NCBI GenBank assembly: GCA_958430865.1
Contig: CAUDNR010001550.1
Coordinates: 1,538 to 13,596 of the forward strand
Direction of reading: 5' to 3'
Source of the DNA: Entrophospora sp. SA101
Taxonomy: Eukaryota > Glomeromycota > Glomeromycetes > Entrophosporales > Entrophosporaceae
Length of the DNA: 12,059 nucleotides
Under the pieces are notes generated by a model. The model was not told the origin of the DNA and searched no databases. It saw only the letters and a program-made list of their open reading frames with translations. A program made the translations under genes and the position numbers. Of the stretch, positions 1 through 10,200 are shown piece by piece. Within the stretch, counting starts at the first letter, position 1, and each line of letters begins with the position of its first letter.

Positions 1-1735
1 AATAAATTGAAAAATGGGTGATATAATTTTATTGTTGATTCTCTAGTATTTAATGATACATGTAAAGGTCCTAAAAAAGGTACTAGATGAAGTATTTGAT
101 TAGGGATATCTATATCATCACCATATAATCTTTTTAAAGTAATAGCTTTACGAACATAATATTGACCAGGAAAATCAGCTGGAACTGGAATGGCATACTT
201 ATTTAAATATTCTTGAAGTTCAGATAATTCAACAAATGGTGTTATAGCTTGAAGATAATCAGGTAAAGATTTCAAATCTTGGGAAACAAAATCAACAAGT
301 TTTACAGTATCCATTTTCCTATTTTCATGTAGATTATTTTGTAAATCAATGTCATAAGTATGTATCATAAGTGAATTGATAAGTTCACTTTCAGGGAGCT
401 TTGAACTATCTGGTATACAAAACCATTTAGAACTTTGTTCCGTATAACTAATCCCAAAACGTAAGATATAATCATATTTTAAAGCCCAGCTAAGTAATTC
501 AGCATCCACATTATTAGGATTATGTATTGTATGAATATCATCATCGAAAGATGAAGATAAATAAGGTATTGGAGAAAGTCTTGGTGTATGAATCATAGTT
601 GTAGCCATATGTGCAACATCAGATAAGGATGTAGTATTGGGTAATCTTTTTTGATGTATGTCGTGGTAATCATCAACCAAATATATAATAAGTGAATCAA
701 TCTTATAATTTAATAGTGCATATAAAAAAGAGATTAAATTAATAATATTGTATAAAATAATATAATAAAATTATTAATAATAATAGTACATACATTTTGT
801 TTAAGATATTCAATTAATCTCATTTGATGAGACTCTAAATTTTTTGTTTTTTCCCTAATTGCTGTTTTATAAGTAGAAGTAATTCCTATGTTTGCCAAAG
901 TATCTAATCCAGATGATGATGTTCCTGTATTAACCATATGTGAAGCAATTTTATTCTTTACCAAACTAAATTGTTTATTTCTTAAACCTGCTAGTTGATA
1001 ACATAACATCATTATTTTTAATCTTAAACTTTTAATTGTATTGGATTTTTTTTTTGCTGGATCCATACTTTCGAATAACATATTGAAAAAACCATCAAGG
1101 TTTGGATCTTTTTCTTTAAGCATTTCTTCAAATAAATCAGGATCATTTATTGGCATTTTTTTCTCTTTGTGTTGATGATTATAAAGAACTGTAGTAAGTC
1201 TTTTAATTTGAGAATTAAAATATTTAGAAAATTCAACAATATCTACAAATAAAAATAAAAATAATTAATAATTAATCTCAAAAATTGCAATTCTAAATAT
1301 CTTTAACCATCATTAATGATATGATATAAATTAACTTATTTTATAAATTATAAATCCAAAAGAATTATAAAAAAAAAAAATACCAATTAAATTGTTTGTA
1401 TCAACAGGCCTTGTTATATTCTCCAATTCAGCTGATAATATTGTTATATGTTGTTGGAGTTCTTTAACATGTGCTTCTAATTCTACTAATTTTGAAGATG
1501 AAGAACTTTGTACATTTGTTTTAAATAAATTATCATCATTAGATTTTTTATTAGGTTTAATATGAGAATCATAATTGATACATCTATTATAACATATATT
1601 ACAAATTAAATCATCAACACTTAAATTATTATATCCCCCAGCTTCTGCTTTATTTTTACTTGATTCTGTAATTTTTCTATACTTTGAGTTTACTCTAATT
1701 TCGTTGCAAACTACACATCTGCCGTGTAATACCAT
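1..1735 (-). CDS. Uncharacterised multi-exon protein, 5' part (3' end beyond window)
   Basis: I do not recognise a function. I read three exons on the minus strand: 1384..1735, 794..1242 and 1..701 (open at the edge). Intron 1 (1243..1383) has donor GTATTT and acceptor TTTGTAG; intron 2 (702..793) has donor GTATGT and acceptor TTATAAG, the only AG in it. Both joins keep frame, giving about 500 codons without a stop. Residues 7-52 hold a Cys cluster (C7-x2-C10, C45-x2-C48, C52) that may bind zinc. Residues about 82-108 form a heptad-like coiled coil (SKLVELEAHVKELQQH). Exon 2 has a K-rich segment and the stretch LCYQLAGLRNKQ; exon 3 carries YLVDDYHDIH, then VPFLGPLHVSLNTRE near the edge. This layout resembles a large family I remember from Rhizophagus genomes, possibly of mobile-element origin; that is memory, not a search. 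The ATG at 1733-1735 precedes the Cys cluster by six residues. Reality of the gene is fairly sure; its function is not. Confidence 0.7.
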
Positions 1736-2230
1736 ATTGGAAATGTTGGTACTAAGTAAAGTATGTCAAAATTGCGGATGCCGACGGATGCAGCTGGAAT
1801 TAAATTTAAAAAACGTTAAAGAATATCTCTGTAAAGTTACAGATGTGTCACACGTCAACGTATACCCATTTTAATTGAGCACACTGTTTTTTTACTTTAA
1901 AAATTACATTACACAGCATAAAAAATTGGTGCAACATTTGAATGTCCACCATGCTTTGTTTATATATGTACAGTATACGTATATATTACTTCTTTACATG
2001 CTTATCATTCACACAATATCTATGCTTATTATAATTGTTTTAATTTTGTTATCGCCTGTAGTTTGTTTGCAAACAGAAGTAAAATGAATATAATTGTCAT
2101 TAATCTTATATATAATATATGTTTTCTTGGTAATTAACAATTAACAATGTCATTTCAAGCCCGATCAAGAGAAAATTTGAGAAGTATAAAGCTTTCAACA
2201 ATAATAACTTAACTTTTTTGCATCGGCTGT
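1736..2230. other. AT-rich spacer upstream of the left-hand gene
   Basis: This is the upstream (promoter-side) region of the minus-strand gene that starts at 1735. I see no conserved coding frame, RNA gene or clear core promoter motif. There is a small imperfect direct repeat (cggatgc / cggatgc around 1773-1791) and a short palindrome, tgtgtcacac (about 1844-1853). Open frames on the plus strand near 1875-2087 and on the minus strand near 2106-2288 are short, low-complexity and hydrophobic or basic, and I do not call them genes. Confidence 0.5.
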
Positions 2231-2852
2231 TCAAAAACTCTTGTGTGTAAAGTTTTCTATGTAAAGTTCTCTTTTTACTATGAAACATATGACATTTTTA
2301 ATTTTTGAAGGGGTGACAGTTTTGGAATTGGAAGATTGGCAAATATCTATATGTGCAACATTGAGTTGTCCCCCCTAGATATTAACACAGATAATTTCCA
2401 AATTTGTACTAGCCAAAACTTCACTATATCAAGCGCTGACTGTAGTTATCTTACAAATACCAGTAGCAACTAGTATTGGACAGTTAAGAACTGGAACATC
2501 GCCATTGTGAACATTAAAGCAAATGACCAATAATGCAACAAGAATGCTATGCTCTGTATTAGACATATCGATTATAAACACATTTCCATCATCATATCAT
2601 TGATACTTGTATCCATGACAAGGTACTTGAAGTTTTAAAAACTTATTATATGTTTCATTGATACATTTGATCCAATCTGCAAAGGCAAATTGCAATTCTT
2701 ATGAGTCAAAAATTGGATGCATCTTGAAATCACTTGTGTGATGTCTACCTACTTGGTCTCATTTATTGATTCCTTTGGGAAACAAAGATGACAGACTTAA
2801 TTAAACTAATTTTCTCAAACTTTTCAGAATCTGCTGCCTATTGGCGAGACAT
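2231..2852 (-). pseudogene. Decayed protein-coding relic, family uncertain
   Basis: Read on the minus strand, one frame stays protein-like from about 2760 down to a stop at 2231-2233 but is broken by in-frame stops at 2699-2701, 2597-2599, 2429-2431 and 2375-2377. Readable segments include FAFADWIKCINETYNKFL, then YDDGNVFIIDMSNTEHSI, then LASTNLEIICVNI and GGQLNVAHIDICQSSNSK. Above 2760 the continuation lies in another frame (AADSEKFEKISLIKSVIF), and an ATG lies at 2850-2852, so at least one frameshift is also implied. The YDDGNVFIIDM...EH pattern faintly recalls PDDEXK (Uma2-like) proteins that I remember from Rhizophagus; I hold this loosely. Regularly spaced stops in one frame with sensible peptides between them point to an old dead gene or element rather than introns, because no good GT-AG pairs remove the stops. 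Confidence 0.5.
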
Positions 2853-2910
2853 CTGAGCAAAAGAAAAATATAGACTTCTGAGTTTTACGAATGACTCTTG
2901 ATATAAAAAA
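2848..2910 (+). repeat. Degenerate direct repeat, copy 1
   Basis: This copy shares with 3000..3070 the pattern gacat(c/t)tgag ... aaatataga ... tttac.aatga.tcttgatataaaaaa. The last 14 bases (tcttgatataaaaa) are identical in both copies. On the minus strand each copy contains an ATG at its low-coordinate end (2850-2852 and 3002-3004), so the repeat appears to cover the 5' flank and start of a relic coding unit. Sequence outside the repeat diverges quickly. Confidence 0.55.
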
Positions 2911-2999
2911 GTCACTAGGTTCAGCCTATCCACCTGTTTCCACCTGAATGAACTGTTCCATCCTCACTTGAATGAGTGTCACTTCTCGAAAAAGGTTGG

Positions 3000-3070
3000 G
3001 ACATTTGAGAGAAGATGAAAAAGAATAAATATAGATTGTTGACTTTACTAATGAATCTTGATATAAAAAA
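3000..3070 (+). repeat. Degenerate direct repeat, copy 2
   Basis: Second copy of the repeat at 2848..2910, offset by about 152-160 bases, with a few extra bases in its AT-rich middle. Its ATG on the minus strand (3002-3004) opens a short frame beginning MSQPFSRSDTHSSEDG that stops within about 26 codons, so it is probably a second broken unit. Confidence 0.5.
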
Positions 3071-3127
3071 TGCAGAGTCCAGTAAGATATCAAGACATTT
3101 TTTGATGCATTTCTTATATCAAGAATC
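3053..3127. repeat. Imperfect 22-bp inverted repeat (hairpin)
   Basis: The left arm 3053..3074 and right arm 3106..3127 are reverse complements at 20 of 22 positions, with a 31-base spacer. The core is tcttgatataaaaaatgca against tgcatttcttatatcaaga. The left arm overlaps the end of the direct repeat at 3000..3070. It could be a fold-back remnant of a small transposon or an incidental hairpin in AT-rich sequence; the match length favours a real repeat. Confidence 0.55.
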
Positions 3128-3211
3128 TTTTTATATCAAAACTGACTTAAATTGTAACTAAAACATCTAAATTATTATTATCACTGGATATAGCAAAGAA
3201 AATAGCTTATA

Positions 3212-3378
3212 CAGTCAAACCTCCATAAATGCACCCTCCATAAATGCACACCCTCCACAAATGCATGCTATGTCTTGGTCCCAACCTCAGGACTTAGGGA
3301 TAAATGCACACCCTCCATACTCTACACTGCACAGTATTTTTCAGTCCACTCATATGAAAACTCTCCATAAATTCACCC
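3212..3378 (+). mobile_element. pogo/Tigger-like transposon terminus with subterminal repeats
   Basis: The segment begins TA|CAGTCAAACCTCCATAAAT, matching the usual form of pogo/Tigger-type termini (TA target, then CAG-T-, then a cctc-rich inverted repeat). It is followed by tandem units of about 16 bp: 3220-3233, 3235-3250, 3252-3267, a rearranged one at 3301-3318 and a diverged one at 3361-3378, with a ggtcccaacct / agggata stretch between them. No transposase frame lies to the right. A possible far end is GTCTGACTG|TA (3673-3681, TA at 3682-3683), which matches the reverse complement of the first nine bases at 8 of 9 positions and would make a non-autonomous element of about 470 bp. The terminus is fairly convincing; the far end is weak. 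Confidence 0.5.
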
Positions 3379-4249
3379 ACGTGACTGATATCATGTAACT
3401 AGTATAAATTTAGAAATAATCAGCAAAATTTTTTGATTGATTGGATAATTCCAATCAGTGTTCGAAATGCGGAATCTGAGTACGCTAACCAAATATGGAA
3501 ATTAACTGCAGATAATTTCTAAAATTAGATTAGCTTTATGTTGGAGCGCAGTCAAATTTCCAATATGTAATAATCCAATTGAATTTCACGACTTTGTATC
3601 ACTAAATGAACTTTCGTCCTATTTGATAAAATGCAAGTTGATGAAATTTTGAATATCTCTAAAGAGAATATTGTCTGACTGTAATACTAATTCTTTTGTG
3701 CGAAATTAGCCAATCAAACATGGGAGTGGTGTTTAGGTGAACAATTCCTTTAATTGGCTATATTTTCACATCATCACAACATCATCATTATCTTTTAGAC
3801 ATCAAATGTCAGATAACAGTTCAAGCTCTGGCTCTATAATAAAATTTTTCATTTGACTCATAGTGGGCTTCAATAATTGATTTGCTATGGACAAAACCCT
3901 ATATTTAATAATTAAATATAATTTTTGTTAATCAGTGAATCAATCAACATAAAGTAATATGTTCTGTCTTGAAGTCTATTAAATACCTTCTAAAACAGTT
4001 ACATCTTGATTTACCGCTATATTAATATGGTTTGATTTTTTCAAGCTAGGATATTAATATTTTATCATTGGACAAATTTTGATTTTATCACAATTATTAC
4101 TAAAATTTTAATTAAGGAAATCGACCATGTCTTGTTTAACAGCAACGCTTTTATTTATGTATTTATTTATTTTGTTTAGAAATTATCAATAAAAAAAAAG
4201 TAAATACAGAAATCGTTTTTAATTTAATCCTTTTATATCAAGGAAAAAT
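3379..4249. other. Non-coding spacer downstream of the pyrimidine gene
   Basis: No coding frame or RNA gene was recognised. The left part may be the interior of the short element proposed above. A near-palindrome, aatatctctaaagagaatatt, lies at about 3652-3672, just before the candidate far terminus. From about 4110 upward the sequence is probably the 3' untranslated region and polyadenylation region of the minus-strand pyrimidine gene. The 11-mer ttttatatcaa occurs at 4231-4241, just past that gene's stop, and is also found in the repeats near 2900-3139. Confidence 0.45.
4150..4171 (-). terminator. Candidate polyadenylation signals of the pyrimidine gene
   Basis: On the minus strand, AATAAA occurs three times in this stretch (tttatt on the plus strand at 4150-4155, 4162-4167 and 4166-4171), about 79-100 bases past the stop codon at 4250-4252. 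The spacing and strand fit a fungal 3' end, but the hexamer is common in such AT-rich DNA. Confidence 0.4.
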
Positions 4250-7200
4250 CTATATAGTCTTTCCTAAAACCTAATTAAATAAAAATTTTTTAAAGATGTT
4301 TAAGGATTAAATATATAAATATATATAAATTAACAAAAAATACAACTTAAATTTCTTACCAAAGCTAATAAGGCCATTCTTACAAACATTCCATATCTCA
4401 TTTGTCGGAAATAAGCTGCTCGTTCATCAAAATCTACTTCTGGATCAATTTCGTTTATTCTTGGAAGTGGATGCATTATAATCATTTGGAATTTACATTT
4501 TCTTAACGTAGAATTATTTATCACATAAGCATCTTTGATTTTTTCATATTCTGCAGCATCCGAAAATCGCTCACGCTGTATTCTTGTCACATAAAGTACA
4601 TCTGTATCGGCAATTATATCATCCAAATCTGTATATTCGTTTTGTTGTATATTGCTAATTTTACGTATTTCATTTTTGATTTGAGTTGGCATACATAATG
4701 AATTTGGACTAACATAATTAAGTTTAACATGATATTGTGCCAATATTCGAACTAAACTATGTACTGTACGTCCGTTCTTTAAGTCACCAACTAAAGTTAT
4801 TGTCAACCCATTTACAGTGCCTAATTCTTCACGTATTGTATAAACGTCGAGGAATGCCTTGATAGTTTATATGTATAAATAAATAAATAAATAAATAAAT
4901 ATTAAAAAAAATAGTATCAAGAAAAAAGAAAATATATTTACTGACTTGTGTAGGATGCTCGCCAGTACCATCACCAGCATTTATAATTGGGACTTGAGAA
5001 TATTTTGCTGCAGTTTTAGCGCTTCCTGGTTCTGGATGTCGTAAAATTATGATGTCCCCATAAGATCCAACAGTTCTAATAGTGTCTGGAAGAGATTCAC
5101 CTTTAGCAATTGATGAACTATCAGTCTTAATTGCAACCACCTTTCCACCTAATCTATACATGGCTGCTTCAAAAGAAGCAGAAGTCCTTGTAGATGGTTC
5201 ATAAAATAATGTAAACATTATTCGACCTTGTAAAAGATTTATTGAACCATAACGTTCAACTAATGTACGCATTTCATTAGCAATTCCAAATAACAAATGG
5301 AGATCATTGCGGGAAAATGGTTTGGCAGAAATAATATGTCTACGCAAGAAAGTTGAATTATTTATGGTTGATATGAAATTTCTATAATTTATATTTAAAA
5401 ATATAAATAAATATAAATATAATTTTTTTATATATTATTGATATCAATGAATTGATTATTCTTAAATTATAAAAACTTACGAAGGTAAAATAGAATGTGT
5501 AATATCAAGTGTAATTTCTGGCGGTGAAAATATTAATAAATTCTCTTTTGGAGAAAGTGATGATGGTGAAATCAGTTCAGAAACATTGCCGGAAGTATGA
5601 TGCTGTGTTTGTGTTTGAATTCTTGTTGTTTCTTTTTTGATTAATGATTCTTTAACAACAGATGGTTTGACTTTAAGTCCAGTTGATAAAGAGGTTTTTG
5701 TGACTTTAGTAAAATCTTTATTTTTGGTTTCCAAAACATGTGGGACTATTGTAGTAGTGTTTATCAGTCCTAGTGTTGTTTGTCTTTTAGTTTTAAAGTC
5801 AATGTCTAAAATTTCAAAATCTGTTTTACGAGATATAGCCTCAATAAACAATTTAGCACATTTCACGTTGGTTATTAATGGAATGTCAAAATCTACCGCC
5901 ATCCTTCGGGTAAGGTAACCTTTACTCATATAACTAGCTGGTCGACGATATTTGTTTTTGGATGGTAAGTTAATATATAGGTCTAGCAAATTGTTTGCCA
6001 AGTATTGCTGAAGTGAATATTCTGACTTTGATTCATCCTCAGATGTATCGAAAGTCTCTAAATACTTTACAGGTATTCCATGTTCTTGCATAAAATCAAA
6101 AGTACCAGAAGTTGCAAATAGATTGAATCCTATCTGATGAAGTCTTTGTACTGATGGTAAAATTTCATTTTTTTCTTTATATGAACCTATAGAAAGTAAT
6201 ATATTTTTTTTAGGTAATGTAAACCCTGTGGAAATCAATGCCTTAAGATATGCTTCATATTTGTCATGACCAAAACATGCAACCTCGCCAGTTGATGCCA
6301 TTTCAACACCAAGGATTGGGTCTGCGCCTGATAAACGGCTAAAACTAAATTGGGGCACCTTTACAGCTACATAATTTTCTGGCAAATGGAACTCTGGGTG
6401 TGGTTCCACATTGATTCCCAACATTACTAATGTTGCCATTTCAATCAAATCAATTCCCATAACTTTTGACGCAAATGGAAATGATCTAGATGCACGAATA
6501 TTACATTCTATAACTTTTATATCATTATTCTTTGCAATAAACTGTATATTAAATGGGCCTGTTACATTAAGTGCATCACTAATCATTCTTGTGGCCTCTT
6601 CAATTTTCTCTACAGTTTCTGGATCAAGATCTTGAGGTGGCAAAACAAGTGTGGCATCTCCCGAATGTACACCTGCATTTTCAACATGTTCTGAAATTAC
6701 ATGCATTATAACTGTTCCTTCGTGTGCAATTGCATCCACTTCGATTTCTTTTGCTTCTTCAATATACTTGGAAATTACAACAGGATGTTCTCTGGACACG
6801 GCTGTTGCTTGATTAAGATAATTTGAAAGGTCATCTGAAGAATATACTACATTCATAGCTGCACCAGATAAAACATATGAAGGCCGTACCAAAACTGGAA
6901 AACTAACATTCTTGCAAAAAATTTGCGCGTCTTCATCATTTGTCAATTCTTTCCATCCAGGTTGGTCAACTCCAATTTGATCTAACATACGAGAAAATTT
7001 ATATCTATTTTCTGCACGATCAATCATTTCAGGTGAGGTTCCAAAAATTGTTACGTTTTGACGATGTAAATGAAGTGCAATATTGTTTGGAATCTGCCCT
7101 CCCATAGAAATGATAACACCGCATGAACTTTCAATCTCATAAATATCTAATACACGTTCAAAAGTAATGTTTTCAAAATATAGCCTGTCTGCTTCATCAT

Positions 7201-10200
7201 AGTCAGTGCTGACAGTTTCCGGATTATAGTTGACCATAATTGTTTTGAAGTTGTTTTCACGGAGAGTACGAATTGCTCGTACAGCGCACCAATCAAATTC
7301 AACAGAACTACCTATACGATAAACACCAGAACCAAGTACCATGACTCCTTTTTCTTCAAAACTAATATCATTTTCGATAGCATTATAGGTAACATAAAGG
7401 TAATTTGTCTTTGCTGGAAATTCAGCAGCAACTAAAGATATTTCATTTGATTAATCATTAAGTTAATTACTATACTCAAAAAAACATACATATATCTAAT
7501 AAAAATACCTGTGTCAATCTGCTTAACAAAAGGAATTATTCCATGCCCTTTTCTTAGACTTCTAATGGCAAGCTCACTACAACTAATGATGTTTGCAATC
7601 TGACGATCAGAAAATCCCAATTGTTTAGCAGTTAAAATTATATCACGTGAAATATTGGAATGATTGTAAGCTGCTAATTCTTGTTCAAATTCTGCAATAT
7701 TTTTTAATTTGTGCAAAAACCATTTGTCTATCTTAGTAAATTCCCAAATTTGATCCACTGTGTAACCTTCATGCAATGCATTTGCAATTGCAAAAAGACG
7801 TAAATCAGAAGGATTTATGAGTTCCTCATCAATAGATGCAACCAAACCGTTCTTTTAAAAAATAGTATTTATTAAATGATTTGTTAATTGGTCAAGCAAT
7901 AAAAAATATTTTAACAAACCTTGCTAAAACCCATAAACCCATAATCCATTGCCCTCATAGCTTTTTGTATTGTTTCTTCAAAGGTACGTCCAATGCTCAT
8001 TACCTCACCAACAGATTTCATACAAGAACTTAAAGATTTGTTAACACGTGTAAATTTTTTCAAATCCCATCGAGGTATTTTAACCACCACATAATCTAAA
8101 CTCGGTTCAAAACAAGCACACGTTACTTTAGTTACAGAATTATTTATTTCATTCAAAGGTATTCCTAATCCAAGTTTGGCAGCTACAAAAGCTAAAGGAT
8201 AACCAGTAGCTTTTGAGGCAAGAGCTGAGGAACGTGACAGACGAGCATTCACCTCGATAATACAATATTCTTTGGAAAAAGGATTAAGTGCATATTGAAT
8301 ATTACACTCTCCTATAACACCAAGATGACGGATGACATTGATTGCTGTTGTACGTAACATATTGTAGTCTTCATCCGATAGAGTTTGAGATGGGGCGACC
8401 ACAATTGAATCACCAGTATGAATTCCAAGTGGGTCAAAGTTCTTAATTGTTTTGTATTTAATAATTTAATTAAACTGAATATATATATATGTATATGCAT
8501 CATATAAAAGGACACAAATTATGAAAAGAATGTGTCCCAATACTAATATGTTGTTTACCTCCATATTGCAAACAGTTATACAGTTATTACGACAATCTCT
8601 AACAACCTCATATTCGATTTCTTTCCAACCTTTCATTGATCTTTCAATCAATACTTGAGGAGAAGTGGCAAAAGCTTTTGCACATAATTCTGTCAATTGT
8701 TGTTTATTTTCTGCAAACCCTGATCCCAGACCCCCAAGTGCATATGCTGCACGACATATAACTGGGTATCCAATTTTCTCTGCTGCATCTAACGCACTTT
8801 GAATATTTGTTGCTGATGCAGATTCTGCACATCTTTCATTTATTTCAAGCATTTTTTGTGCAAAAAGTTCACGGTCTTCAGTAGCTATAATTGTATTTAT
8901 AGGAGTTCCCAATACTTTTACTCCAAGCTCTTCAAATTTATCTTTAAGTTTAACACCAACATTTAAAGCCGTTTGACCACCAAATGTCACATAAATCCCA
9001 TCGGGTCTTTCATGTTTGATAACTTTAAGAACAAAGTCAGAGTTTACTGGTAAAAAATAAACCTTATCGGCAAGAAAATTGGATGTTTGTACGGTTGCAA
9101 TATTTGGATTTATTAATATAGTATATATTCCTTCTTCTTTCAAAGCTTTTATTGCCTGAAATGTTAATTTTCAAACAAGTTAATTAAGAAAGGAGTATAT
9201 ATAAAAAGTTTTTTAAAAGAGTTTTTTTTCTAACCTGACTTCCCGAATAATCAAATTCGCCTGCTTGCCCGATACTCAAACCACCGCTTCCTAAAACCAA
9301 TACTTTCTTAACCTCAACACGAGGATTATTCATTGAATTATTTTCTTTAGTACCACCAGGCATTTTTACAGGAGACAATTTTCCTGTAAAACTTGCTTGT
9401 TTAACAGCTTCAATGAAAACATCAAAAAGATATTCGGTATCTTTTGGACCAGGATTTGATTCAGGATGAAATTGTACAGAGAAAATGGGTAATGATTTAT
9501 GAATAATGCCTTCATTTGACCCATCATTTGCATTAACAAATAATTCTTGAAAATCTTCACTAAGTGTTGTTGCATCCACAGCATAACCATGATTTTGTGA
9601 CGTAATATAACATCTACCAGAAATCATATCAGTACAAGGAATATTATGGCCACGATTTCCATATTTCATTTTAATAGTCTTTGCTCCAGACGCAATACTT
9701 AATAACTGATGGCCCATACAAATTCTTTGAATAATATAATTTAAATGTTTTTTGTTAATAATCATATTAATATATTTTAATCATATTAACATATAAATCA
9801 AATATTAATTCTTACCCAAATATAGGAGTTTTTGCCTCTTTCAATGCAACTTTAAGGCGTTCAATTGTTATAGTTACGATAGAAGGATCCCCAGGACCAT
9901 TACTATCATAAAGGAATTTAAATTAAATATTTTATTGTTAATATTATGACCATAGGCTATTATTTAAATACTATGTAATAATTGAATGATTATTATCTTT
10001 AACCTAATAAATAGTCCATCATAGTCTTTTTCTTGTAGAAAGTCATGATTCCAAGGTACCACCTTAACCTCAACACCACGATTTATTAAACACCTTATTT
10101 GATTATATTTCTTCATTATTTTGGATTAATTAAAAAGTTAGATAAATTGACTGATAGATAACCATACCTATAAATAAATATTTTAATGAAATTATTTTCC

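Noticed and set aside
1875..2087. Plus-strand open frame of about 70 codons with a hydrophobic C-terminal half
   Set aside because: Low-complexity, AT-driven hydrophobic composition, no recognisable domain, and it starts from a non-ATG codon; probably chance.
2106..2288. Minus-strand open frame of about 60 codons
   Set aside because: It lies in a different frame at the tail of the decayed relic, is basic and low-complexity, and has no recognisable motif.
3705..3761. Small inverted pair attagccaat / attggctat
   Set aside because: Only 8-9 bp with a long spacer in AT-rich DNA; expected by chance.
5637..5918. Plus-strand open frame opposite exon 10
   Set aside because: Antisense shadow of the strongly conserved pyrimidine gene.
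6411..6635. Plus-strand open frame opposite the CPSase C-half
   Set aside because: Antisense shadow of a conserved coding region.
9366..9590. Minus-strand open frame in another frame of exon 6
   Set aside because: Exon 6 in its true frame encodes the glutaminase triad region; this is an out-of-frame shadow.
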